Assembly: GCA_029974875.1 (NCBI GenBank)
Contig: JARKQP010000766.1
Coordinates: 1-13,320, forward strand
From: Mobilitalea sp.
GTDB lineage: Bacteria > Bacillota_A > Clostridia > Lachnospirales > Lachnospiraceae
DNA: 13,320 nt
Direction of reading: 5' to 3'
Positions 6,328 through 13,320 of the stretch are shown one piece after another. The translations under genes and the position numbers were made by a program. Every line of letters starts with the position of its first letter. Within the stretch, counting starts at the first letter, position 1. The notes below the pieces were generated by a model, which ran no database searches, was not told the origin of the DNA, and saw only the letters and a list, made by a program, of their open reading frames with translations.

Positions 6328-6460
6328 AGAAATTCTAAGGTGCCAGAAGACGCCACCTAAGAATTTCTAAAACTCCACAAATGGAATACGATGTATTCCA
6401 TTGGGAAGAACGCGAGAGCAGCGTCCTTCCCAATTATGTTTGTGCTGCCTACGGCAGCAT
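6328..6460 (+). other. Array of four consecutive hairpins (possible structured RNA or palindromic repeat element)
   Basis: Four stem-loops follow one another with almost no spacers. (1) 6328-6342 pairs with 6354-6368: 15 bases with one mismatch, arms AGAAATTCT-A-AGGTG and CACCT-AAGAATTTCT. (2) AATGGAATAC (6380-6389) with GTATTCCATT (6393-6402): perfect, three-base loop. (3) TTGGGAAGAACGC (6401-6413) with GCGTCCTTCCCAA (6421-6433): one mismatch, seven-base loop. (4) TGCTGCC (6443-6449) with GGCAGCA (6453-6459): perfect, three-base loop. Hairpins 2 and 3 share two bases. The first arm starts three bases after the ATPase stop codon. No T-run follows any stem. The block may be an interspersed palindromic element, an mRNA stabiliser or processing site between operon segments, or an attenuator-like leader for the half-transporters. 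Confidence 0.7.
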
Positions 6461-6512
6461 ATCGGGAAAGTTGAAAGAAATAAAAGTAATGAATGAAGGG
6501 GGGATCGGGTCC

Positions 6513-6545
6513 ATGCCAGCACTTTTATGGCATTTTGTGCGGTAA
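6513..6545 (+). CDS. Possible 10-codon leader peptide before the half-transporter genes
   Basis: ATG 6513 has a better ribosome binding sequence (AAGGGGGG, 6496-6503, about 9 bases upstream) than any candidate start of the following gene. The frame encodes MPALLWHFVR and stops at TAA 6543-6545. The next gene's ATG at 6551 is five bases after this stop and its ATG at 6563 is 17 bases after, so translation of the leader could feed ribosomes to the large gene. A -1 shift in the CTTTTAT stretch (6522-6528) would also enter the large frame. Short and unproven. Confidence 0.35.
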   Translation: MPALLWHFVR

Positions 6546-6562
6546 ATGGCATGGACATAAGC

Positions 6563-8341
6563 ATGAACAAAGAAAAAATAAATCCTGTGGCGCTCCTGCT
6601 TCATTGGGCAGGGAGGGATAAAATTTATTTGTTTATCTCTGTGCTCTGCTCTTTTTTGAGCGGGTTTTGTACCATCGGTCCATACCTTGGGCTTTATCGG
6701 ATTATGGATGCAGTCTTGTCAGGAACTTGCACGGAACAAACAGTATCAGAAAATGCGGTGCTGATTATAGCAGCTACAATTCTCCGTCTGGTGCTCCTGG
6801 GCTCTTCCGGCGTGCTCTCCCATAAAGGCGCTTACGGGGCGTTGTTCCGTGTACGGTGTATGGTTACGGAGCATTTGTCCAAGGTTCCATTAGGTGCCCT
6901 GGACGAACGCAGCACCGGTGCAATCAAAACTGTGCTGAATGAAGACATTGAAAAATTGGAATTATGTTTGGCCCACAACCTTCCCGAGCTGATTAGCTAT
7001 CTGACGGGCCCTGTTGTGATTTTCCTGTACCTGCTGTCTGTCAATGTACCGTTGGCGCTCATTTCATTGGTTCCACTGCCTGTGGCCGCATTGATGATGG
7101 GTGCGATATTCAAGGGCATGTCCGGTATTATGCAGCGTGCGGGCAAATCCTTATCAGAATTTAATTCAGTGATGATTGAGTATATCAGTGGAATGCGGCT
7201 GATAAAAGCATACAACATGGGGAGCCGGTCCTTCAAAAAATTCTCTGGCGCCATTCAGGAAGAGAATAAATTGTGGAATGAAATATCCAGAAAACTGGCT
7301 CCGCCCTATGCAGCATTTATCATTATCCTTGAGTGCGGAATGCTCCTGCTGGTTCCGGTTGGCGGCATATTTTTTCTCCATGGCTCCGTCACTTCAAGCA
7401 TTTTCCTGCTGTTTGCTTATGTCGGCTCGCTATATTTGATGGAAATACTTCCTTTGCAGGAACTGGGAACTTCCTTCGCACAGGCGTTAAATGGGGTCAA
7501 AAAAACCAAGGAGATTTTAGATCTGCCCGTCTATGAGGGGGGCGGCGCATTTCCGGCCTGCTGCGATATAGAAATGATAAATGTGCGTTTTTTATACGAT
7601 GGTAAAACAGATGTGCTCAAAGCTTGCAATCTTCATGTGTCTGCCGGCGGGAAATTGGCCCTTGTAGGCGCTTCCGGGGCGGGAAAAAGTACGATTATCG
7701 AATTGATTTCGCGCTTTTACGATGTGCAGGAAGGCGTAATTCTCATTGGCGGAAAAAATGTCAAAGAGGTTGGCTATGAGGCTTTACTCCAGAACATTTC
7801 CATCGTGTTTCAAAATACCTTCCTGACCCGGGATTCTGTGTTTGAAAATATCCGCATGGGCAGTGAGGCGGGACTAAAGGAAGTACGGGCCGCGGCGAAA
7901 GAAGCCCAGATCGATGACTTTATTATGTCATTGCCGGAGGGCTACGGCACAAAGGTGGGTAGCTTTGGCTCCCGCTTCTCAGGGGGAGAAAGACAGCGCA
8001 TCGCCATTGCCCGGGCCATTCTGAAAAATGCCCCGATCCTGATTCTGGACGAGGCGACTTCCGCCGCCGATCCGGAAAATCAGGTGGAGATCGACAGGGC
8101 CATTGAAAACCTCTGCAAAGGTAAAACGGTCATCATCGTCGCCCATCGGCTTGGTGTAGTTAAAATGTGCGATAAGATAGCCGTTGTAGAGAATCACACG
8201 GTCACCTCCTGCGGTAGCCATGCAGAAGTCCTGGAGAACAATGCCTATTACCGGAAGGCGTGGGCGGACTATGAAGCCGCAAGGGAAATTACTTATTCGT
8301 TGCAAGGAGGGGATCACTATGAAGACGGGTCATCCGTTTAA
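6563..8341 (+). CDS. Exporter-fold ABC half-transporter (permease-ATPase), YbtP/YbtQ-like
   Basis: This half-transporter (592 residues from ATG 6563) has a six-helix membrane domain (about residues 1-310) and a C-terminal ATPase (about 335-575). Visible motifs are Walker A GASGAGKST (369-377), Q-loop Gln in FQNTFL, signature SGGERQR (473-479), Walker B Asp496-Glu497 and H-loop His528. The D-loop reads SAAD rather than the usual SALD. The fold is shared by exporters, but the YbtPQ and IrtAB members import metallophores; the ECF and AraC neighbours favour that role here. The start is uncertain: ATG 6527, 6551 and 6563 are all in frame. 6563 (MNKEKINPVAL) was chosen from homologue-like N-termini, though none has a good ribosome binding site. 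It overlaps the next gene by 23 bases, implying a heterodimer. Confidence 0.88.
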   Translation: MNKEKINPVALLLHWAGRDKIYLFISVLCSFLSGFCTIGPYLGLYRIMDAVLSGTCTEQTVSENAVLIIAATILRLVLLGSSGVLSHKGAYGALFRVRCMVTEHLSKVPLGALDERSTGAIKTVLNEDIEKLELCLAHNLPELISYLTGPVVIFLYLLSVNVPLALISLVPLPVAALMMGAIFKGMSGIMQRAGKSLSEFNSVMIEYISGMRLIKAYNMGSRSFKKFSGAIQEENKLWNEISRKLAPPYAAFIIILECGMLLLVPVGGIFFLHGSVTSSIFLLFAYVGSLYLMEILPLQELGTSFAQALNGVKKTKEILDLPVYEGGGAFPACCDIEMINVRFLYDGKTDVLKACNLHVSAGGKLALVGASGAGKSTIIELISRFYDVQEGVILIGGKNVKEVGYEALLQNISIVFQNTFLTRDSVFENIRMGSEAGLKEVRAAAKEAQIDDFIMSLPEGYGTKVGSFGSRFSGGERQRIAIARAILKNAPILILDEATSAADPENQVEIDRAIENLCKGKTVIIVAHRLGVVKMCDKIAVVENHTVTSCGSHAEVLENNAYYRKAWADYEAAREITYSLQGGDHYEDGSSV

Positions 8342-10028
8342 GAAAAACCGGGCTTTCAGAATCGGCGTGGCCTTTACTGTAATCGAGGGGCTTTTGACAG
8401 GCTGCAGCTACCTTTCGATTTATTTGGTCATTGACATGCTGCAGACCGGGAATATAGAAATGAGCCGCATTCTGTGGATTACCGGTACACTGCTGGTTGT
8501 TTTTCTTCTGCGCCTTGTCATCTACAGCATCGGCTACACCCAGGGCCAAATTGGGGGAGCGGCAGTTTCCAAGCAGATCCGCCTGTATTTAGGGGATAAA
8601 TTCAAGAAGATTCCGCTTTCCCGCTTCACCCAGGGGCAGGTAGGCCAGTATGTCAATACAATGACCAGCGACGTAAACAGCTATGAAAAGATTCTGACCC
8701 ACAAAACAGGCAATCTTGCCAAGAACATCACGCTTTCCGTGATGCTGGTTGTCTTTGTTGGCATCCTGTATCTGCCTGCCGGGCTTATTTTACTGGTATC
8801 CAGCGCTTTGCTGGCTCCGGAGCTATGGCTGTCCTTTCGTGTTGTGGATAAATATGGCAGGGACAAAAACAGGATTGGTGCCGAAACCGTCAGCAGTATT
8901 GTTGAATACATTACGGGTATCCAGACATTCCGGGCATACGGGACAGCCGGAACAAAGAATAAAGCGGCTACCGATTCGATGAAAGCCTTTAGTGATGTTT
9001 GCTATCGCTATGAGGCGCATGGAATACCCCTCAATTTCAGCTTTAGCATCCTCCGTTGGGTCACGGTTCCGCTTATCATGATGATAGCGTTCAAGCCCTG
9101 GACATCAGGAGGGCTGGAAACGGTGGATTATCTTTTACTTTGTATGCTCCCCATGCTGCTGGTAAAACTGACTTCATCGATTTCGATTGATTTTTTCAGC
9201 TATAAGAACCTGATGATTTCAAAGGGCAATATTCGAAAGGTGTCAAATGAGCCGGAGGAACAAGGAAGCGACGCGCCATTTACACCAGATTCCCACGGGA
9301 TCACCTTTGAGGATGTGTGCTTTTCCTATGTGTCCGGAGAACCGGTGCTGGATCGTGTTACCTTCCATGCAGAGGATCAGAAGCTGACCGCTGTCGTCGG
9401 GGATTCGGGCTCCGGAAAATCCACGGTCCTGAATCTGATTGCAAAATACTATGAGGCGCAGTCAGGCATGATTTCGATCGGCGGTAGATCCATCCAAGGC
9501 ATTTCTGCGGAACGCATACTGGAACAAATCTCAATGGTAGACCAGGATGTATTCCTGTTCAACGATACCATACGGGAAAATATCCGGCATGCGAGGCCTA
9601 AAGCCACGGACGAAGAAGTTGAGGCCGCCTGCCGGGAGGCAAACTGTGACAGCTTCATCCGGAGAATGGAAAAAGGCTATGATACCCCAACGGGTGAGAA
9701 TGGCAATCTCCTCTCCGGCGGTGAACGCCAGCGGCTGTCAATTGCCCGGGCAATCCTGAAAAACAGCCCGGTCCTGCTTCTGGATGAAGCCACAGCAAAC
9801 CTTGATATTGAAAACGAATTGGCGGTAAAGCGGGCTATCGCCAACCTGATAAAGCAGAAAAAAACGGTTGTTATGATTGCGCATACATTGTCAATTATAA
9901 AGAACGCGGATCAGATTTTGGTGGTGGCGGGCGGTAAAATTGCCGAGGCTGGAACACATGAAGAACTGCTGGCTATGGGCGGCAAATACGCGGCAATGTG
10001 GAAGGCGGAACAGCAGCTTTCGGCTTAA
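8319..10028 (+). CDS. Exporter-fold ABC half-transporter (permease-ATPase), partner subunit
   Basis: This 569-residue protein starts at ATG 8319 with AAGGAGGGG at 8304-8312, inside the end of the previous gene; an in-frame ATG at 8220 exists but lacks a ribosome binding site. The membrane domain occupies about residues 1-310, with strong hydrophobic stretches at about 12-35, 45-70, 125-165 and 235-280. The ATPase follows with Walker A GDSGSGKST (361-369), Q-loop in VDQDVFLF, signature LSGGERQR (465-472), Walker B Asp489-Glu490 and H-loop His522 in IAHT. Both half-transporters keep all catalytic residues, unlike many heterodimeric exporters with one degenerate site. The paired, overlapping arrangement matches YbtP/YbtQ and the transport genes of the streptococcal equibactin locus as remembered. 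Substrate is inferred, not shown. Confidence 0.88.
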   Translation: MKTGHPFKKNRAFRIGVAFTVIEGLLTGCSYLSIYLVIDMLQTGNIEMSRILWITGTLLVVFLLRLVIYSIGYTQGQIGGAAVSKQIRLYLGDKFKKIPLSRFTQGQVGQYVNTMTSDVNSYEKILTHKTGNLAKNITLSVMLVVFVGILYLPAGLILLVSSALLAPELWLSFRVVDKYGRDKNRIGAETVSSIVEYITGIQTFRAYGTAGTKNKAATDSMKAFSDVCYRYEAHGIPLNFSFSILRWVTVPLIMMIAFKPWTSGGLETVDYLLLCMLPMLLVKLTSSISIDFFSYKNLMISKGNIRKVSNEPEEQGSDAPFTPDSHGITFEDVCFSYVSGEPVLDRVTFHAEDQKLTAVVGDSGSGKSTVLNLIAKYYEAQSGMISIGGRSIQGISAERILEQISMVDQDVFLFNDTIRENIRHARPKATDEEVEAACREANCDSFIRRMEKGYDTPTGENGNLLSGGERQRLSIARAILKNSPVLLLDEATANLDIENELAVKRAIANLIKQKKTVVMIAHTLSIIKNADQILVVAGGKIAEAGTHEELLAMGGKYAAMWKAEQQLSA

Positions 10029-10137
10029 TGCTTACTAACGGTCATTTGGGCGTAAGGCCACGGGGTGTCGGATGTGGAATATTCTGTATTTCGTACTATT
10101 CCTATCAAAATTTTAACAAATTCCCCGCGTAAATGAA

Positions 10138-10162
10138 TTGTTACCCTAATCTATCATATAAT
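10138..10162 (+). promoter_or_regulatory. Promoter-like element before the LysM/GH18 gene; possible mother-cell sigma -10
   Basis: CATATAAT at 10155-10162 contains a perfect sigma-A -10 (TATAAT, 10157-10162) and also matches 7 of 8 to the sporulation sigma-E -10 (CATACAnT). TTGTTA at 10138-10143 is only 13 bases upstream, too close for a normal -35. It begins 34 bases before ATG 10189. The rest of the gap 10029-10188 shows no gene and no clear terminator for the transport operon. Confidence 0.4.
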
Positions 10163-10188
10163 GAATTAAAAGCAGTTAAGGATTACTT

Positions 10189-11490
10189 ATGGAAATTTAC
10201 ATTGTCCTACCAGGAGATACCATTGATTCTATAGCACGTAATCATGGAATCACAGCCTATAAATTGATATTGGATAATGGACTTGATTATTCACGTAACC
10301 TGGTGCCAGGCCAGGCTTTAATCATAATATATCCTACAGAAACTTATACAGTCCGGGAGGGCGACACCCTGGGCAGCATTGCGGCGCGTTACGACATAAC
10401 ATTTATGCAGCTGCTAAGAAATAATCCTTTCTTGTATTATAGACAATACATTTATCCTGGAGAGACCTTGGCTATCCGCTATAACCAGCAGGGCAGTATT
10501 GTTACAAATGGTTATTCCTATGCTTTCAATAGAAGAGATATGCTGATTCAGACATTACCCTACCTGACCTATTTATCAGTGTTTAACTACAGAGCCACAG
10601 AGGAAGGCGAAATAATTGCCTATGATGATGACGCGGAAATGATCCAGCTAGCCAAGGCTTATGGAGTTGCCCCGCTGATGATGCTTACCGCCCTGACACA
10701 GAGGGGTGAGGTGAATTATGAACTGCTATATGAAATGCTATTAAACGATGAGTATAACCGCCGGTTAATGGATAATATCCTGAAAATCCTCCGGGATAAA
10801 GGGTTTTATGGGTTGAATATGCTAATCAGCAATATGAACGCAAACAATGAAGAACTCTATTTAACCCTGTTAGAAAAAGAATCGGAAATTTTAAAATCGG
10901 AAGGCTTCTACTTTAACGTTACCCTGAATCCCCAATTAGCATTGGTGGAGGACCAGGTGACTTATGAAAATCTGAATTATAGCGCCATAAGCCGGTATGT
11001 GGACAGCATTACCATACTGCAGTATGCCTGGGGGACTAATCCCGGGCCTCCGGCGCCCGTTAGCTCGGAATATCTGTTAAGAAGCTTTATAGGGGATATC
11101 TCTGCAGTTATACCGCCAGACAAGATCGTTATTGGAAAGCCCTTAATAGGATACGACTGGGAGCTTCCTTTTGTTCCGGGCCGGTCCCAGGCACTTTCCT
11201 TATCGATTGACAGGGCAGTTGCCCTGGCAAAGGAGGTAGGGGCGGAAATACAATTTGATGAAATGTCGCAGACACCGTATTTTATGTACAACACCTCCTA
11301 TATTGGACTGCCAATAGAACATATCGTATGGTTTATTGACATCAGGAGCATTAATGCCCTGACTAAGATAATTGATGATTATAATTTGAGCGGCTCAGGT
11401 ATCTGGAATATCATGATCTATTATCAGCAAATGTGGACCTTATTAAATTATAAGTATAATATTATAAAGCTGATACCGGAGAGTTTGTAG
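10189..11490 (+). CDS. LysM-LysM-GH18-like protein, probably spore-associated; catalytic site apparently lost
   Basis: This 433-residue protein starts at ATG 10189 with AAGGA six bases upstream. Two LysM peptidoglycan-binding domains sit at residues about 2-47 (YIVLPGDTIDSIA) and 52-97 (YTVREGDTLGSIA), with no signal peptide, as in spore coat/cortex proteins of the YaaH/SleL type. Residues about 105-430 follow the GH18 barrel pattern (start NGYSYAF, 'LSVFNYRATEEGEI', end 'GSGIWNIM'). The DxxDxDxE active-site strand, in SleL-like proteins GYDGINIDFE, aligns to GFYGLNMLIS (205-214), where Asp and the catalytic Glu become Leu and Ser. It is therefore probably a binding or structural protein, not a cortex hydrolase. 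It is flanked by its own promoter-like element and a strong terminator. Confidence 0.85.
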   Translation: MEIYIVLPGDTIDSIARNHGITAYKLILDNGLDYSRNLVPGQALIIIYPTETYTVREGDTLGSIAARYDITFMQLLRNNPFLYYRQYIYPGETLAIRYNQQGSIVTNGYSYAFNRRDMLIQTLPYLTYLSVFNYRATEEGEIIAYDDDAEMIQLAKAYGVAPLMMLTALTQRGEVNYELLYEMLLNDEYNRRLMDNILKILRDKGFYGLNMLISNMNANNEELYLTLLEKESEILKSEGFYFNVTLNPQLALVEDQVTYENLNYSAISRYVDSITILQYAWGTNPGPPAPVSSEYLLRSFIGDISAVIPPDKIVIGKPLIGYDWELPFVPGRSQALSLSIDRAVALAKEVGAEIQFDEMSQTPYFMYNTSYIGLPIEHIVWFIDIRSINALTKIIDDYNLSGSGIWNIMIYYQQMWTLLNYKYNIIKLIPESL

Positions 11491-11494
11491 GAGC

Positions 11495-11536
11495 AAAAAA
11501 GCTTACTCATTATATCAATAATGTTTAAGCTTTTTT
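11495..11536. terminator. Rho-independent terminator of the LysM/GH18 gene
   Basis: AAAAAAGCTTA (11495-11505) pairs perfectly with TAAGCTTTTTT (11526-11536), and CATTAT (11508-11513) with ATAATG (11518-11523) inside, around a four-base loop. The A-run and T-run are symmetric, so it could also act on transcripts coming from the minus-strand XRE gene that ends at 11651. It starts four bases after the stop codon at 11488-11490. Confidence 0.8.
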
Positions 11537-11650
11537 CATCCGGTCTAACGTTCTTGGTAGGTATTAGACGTTAACCTTCCAGACATTCATTAAATGATAT
11601 TAGATCAAAGACATATTATGCAAAACCATATTACGCCAACAAAACGGTTC

Positions 11651-12001
11651 TCATTGCGCCGTTTCCTTCAAGGTGCGGATAAAGGCCACCACAGCGCGTA
11701 GTTCCGCATAATCCATCTGCCGGACCTTTTGGATGGCATCATTTTGCAGATCATAAAGGCGCTCCACCTCAACCTCTTCCAGGGTTCCAAAGCGGATCCA
11801 CCCGGCGGAATAGCCGTAGATACTTTCAATCAGCTTTGCCAATGTTTCTGATATGGAGGTCTTTCTCCCACTGGTCAGCAGATAGACATAGTTTGCACTG
11901 ATGCCCAGAGTCTTGGCGAATTCCACCTGCCTCAGTCCCTTTTCTCTAAGAATTTGGCGGATTCTTGCCGCCAAAGTCATATCGTCTGTTTTTTTACGCA
12001 T
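11651..12001 (-). CDS. XRE-family helix-turn-helix protein
   Basis: This 116-residue protein has a Cro/C1-type helix-turn-helix at about residues 10-66: LAARIRQILREKGLRQVEFAKTLGISANYVYLLTSGRKTSIS, with Gln25 opening the second helix and NYVYLLTSGRK forming the recognition and following turn. The remaining 45 residues (EEVEVERLYDLQNDAIQKVRQMDYAELRAVVAFIRTL) are helical and probably a dimerisation or partner-binding tail. It starts within the last codons of the upstream LuxR-type gene (8-base overlap), so the two are co-translated and likely act in one pathway. Targets are unknown. The 114 bases between it and the terminator at 11536 contain no gene; GTCTAA and TTAGAC (in 11544-11571) can form a weak hairpin. 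Confidence 0.85.
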   Translation of the reverse strand: MRKKTDDMTLAARIRQILREKGLRQVEFAKTLGISANYVYLLTSGRKTSISETLAKLIESIYGYSAGWIRFGTLEEVEVERLYDLQNDAIQKVRQMDYAELRAVVAFIRTLKETAQ

Positions 12002-13320
12002 CGCCGTTCTTAGCCTCCTTCATCATCTGGATAAATACCATCAGCTCCTTACGGGAGGTGACGTTTAGCTTGGTGTAAATACGCCGGTTATGTGTCTTGA
12101 TCGTGTTGATGGACAAGTGCAGGATATCTGTAATCTCCTGCGCGGTATATCCCTTAATATATAGGTCGAACACCATCCGTTCCGCCTTGGACAGGGTTTC
12201 AATATTGCGGACGAATTCCCGGTATAAGATGGAATGCTCCTCCACTACAGGAGGTGCGGAGGTTTTCATTTCCACTGCATCCTGTGCAGCCAGAAATTCA
12301 ATTAGATCATCAATTTCCGGGATTCTGGTCTTTCCAGCCAAGCCTGGATTTTTGAGCTGCTCTAGTGCGGCAGCTACAGGGCGGATATAGCGGCGGCTTA
12401 GGAAAACGGCCAAGGCGATATCCGCGACTACCAGAAGAAAGAGATTGATGGCCAGCCTTTGGTTTTGGGCGGATACCAGCGCGCCCAGCACCGGATCCGG
12501 CAGCATCAGCGCCGTCACCCACCGCTCCTGTGCGTAGGCGGAATCAGCAGGATACAGGGAAATCTCCCGGTGCAGGCCGGCGTATGTGATTTTGCCGGAT
12601 TGCCGGTATCCGTAAAAAGCAGCGTTCTCATGCCGTATGGTCATGTCCTCTATGGCACCCGTCGAATCTGGCGGCGTGCCCGCATACAGGCCGCCGGTCA
12701 ACCGCAGCGTATTCTGCTCGACGGGTGCAAGAAAGCCGCAGAGATAATCATATTCACCTTCTGCGGGAGCATGGGCGAGCTTGAAAAGCATCCCGCTCAC
12801 TTCAAAGCCACATAGGCCCATTACTGTGCCGTCAGCGGCCCGGAGAGGTGCGGCGCAGAGCATCACCTGCTCACTGCCACCCGGCGCTGTCATGGCCTCA
12901 CTCCAGCGGTATAGGCGGGAAAAGGGCAAGGATGAGGCGGAGGCGGTATCCATAACCTCCCGGAAATAAGGAACGCTGCCGGTGTTCAGCTCCATCTGCC
13001 ATTGGGGAAGAATATAAATGCCGCTCTCCCTGGCGAGAGTCATAGGGCCAAGGGCAAAGCGTAGGTTGGCTTCCGCTCCATTGACGATGTTAGGCTCCAT
13101 ATTTCTAAGGTAGATACAGGCCCGGGAATCCTTGGCGCCCGGCAGGGTGGGATTGACGGTGGCATCCAACAGCAGGAACACGCCGCTGGCGTCGGATTTC
13201 TCCAGCGCCCCTTTAAGCAGGCCTAGTTCCTCCGCAAGGAGACGCTCCAGCAGATCCGGCCGCGTTTGTTGCTGCCTGGCTGTGTATCCATGGTCTTCCA
13301 GGGTAATTTCGAGCCCTTTT
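11994..13320 (-). CDS. Membrane-bound LuxR-type regulator with external sensor domain (5' end outside window)
   Basis: The frame stays open from the stop at 11994-11996 to the window edge, giving 441 visible residues, so the start lies beyond 13320; the GTG at 13181 is not a convincing start because coding-like sequence continues upstream. Residues about 1-285 form an extracytoplasmic sensor resembling a Cache-type domain (strand-rich, with ATGxPxxxD-type turns not clearly identifiable). A single membrane helix at about 289-307 (LAINLFLLVVADIALAVFL) leads through a HAMP-like linker (RRYIRPVAAALEQLKNP) to a LuxR/GerE helix-turn-helix at 375-434 (LSKAERMVFDLYIKGYTAQEI, then HLSINTIKTHNRRIYTKLNV). 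It would bind DNA from the membrane in response to an outside signal. It overlaps the XRE gene. GC content seems higher than in the prophage. Confidence 0.85.
   Translation of the reverse strand, partial: KGLEITLEDHGYTARQQQTRPDLLERLLAEELGLLKGALEKSDASGVFLLLDATVNPTLPGAKDSRACIYLRNMEPNIVNGAEANLRFALGPMTLARESGIYILPQWQMELNTGSVPYFREVMDTASASSLPFSRLYRWSEAMTAPGGSEQVMLCAAPLRAADGTVMGLCGFEVSGMLFKLAHAPAEGEYDYLCGFLAPVEQNTLRLTGGLYAGTPPDSTGAIEDMTIRHENAAFYGYRQSGKITYAGLHREISLYPADSAYAQERWVTALMLPDPVLGALVSAQNQRLAINLFLLVVADIALAVFLSRRYIRPVAAALEQLKNPGLAGKTRIPEIDDLIEFLAAQDAVEMKTSAPPVVEEHSILYREFVRNIETLSKAERMVFDLYIKGYTAQEITDILHLSINTIKTHNRRIYTKLNVTSRKELMVFIQMMKEAKNGDA

Noticed and set aside
10029..10188. Terminator of the transport operon
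   Set aside because: CTTAC/GTAAG near 10031-10055 and GGAATA/TATTCC near 10076-10102 give only weak stems without a T-run.

Overview
The window looks like chromosomal DNA from a low-to-mid GC, spore-forming Firmicute of the Clostridia, most likely Lachnospiraceae-like. The grounds are strong AGGAGG-type ribosome binding sites, a prophage of Gram-positive type, a Trep_Strep-type ECF transporter, and a LysM/GH18 protein of the spore-coat type without a signal peptide. The genus is inferred, not proven.

Region 1 (1-2310) is the right end of a prophage: the C-terminus of a glycine-rich tail fibre protein, two small tail-associated proteins, a 247-base gap with a long imperfect hairpin, a holin of the phage_holin_4_1 type and a GH24 endolysin. 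The endolysin 3' end runs into a degenerate tandem array of 20-base units. A large nested hairpin with a T-run closes the region.

Region 2 (2315-10028) is a transport locus. An AraC-family regulator on the minus strand is divergent from five plus-strand genes: a Trep_Strep/MptD-type ECF S component, an ECF T component, a fused double-ATPase ECF A component, and two exporter-fold ABC half-transporters that overlap and probably form a heterodimer. YbtP/YbtQ-type half-transporters import metallophores, and AraC regulators of the YbtA/PchR kind respond to them. The working hypothesis is therefore uptake of an iron or other metal chelate, possibly made by other organisms, since no biosynthesis genes are in view. 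The divergent intergenic region has two near-identical 15-base direct repeats exactly 21 bases apart, a likely AraC operator, and a separate GGTTAG/CTAACC palindrome. Between the ATPase gene and the half-transporters lies a run of four hairpins followed by a possible 10-codon leader ORF with a strong ribosome binding site.

Region 3 (10029-11536) is a single gene with its own promoter-like element and terminator. It encodes a protein with two LysM domains and a GH18-like fold in which the catalytic acidic residues appear to be lost.

Region 4 (11651-13320) holds two minus-strand regulators with overlapping ends: a membrane-bound LuxR-type regulator with an outside sensor domain (its 5' end lies beyond the window) and a small XRE-type HTH protein. 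No tRNA, rRNA, CRISPR array or transposase gene was seen.
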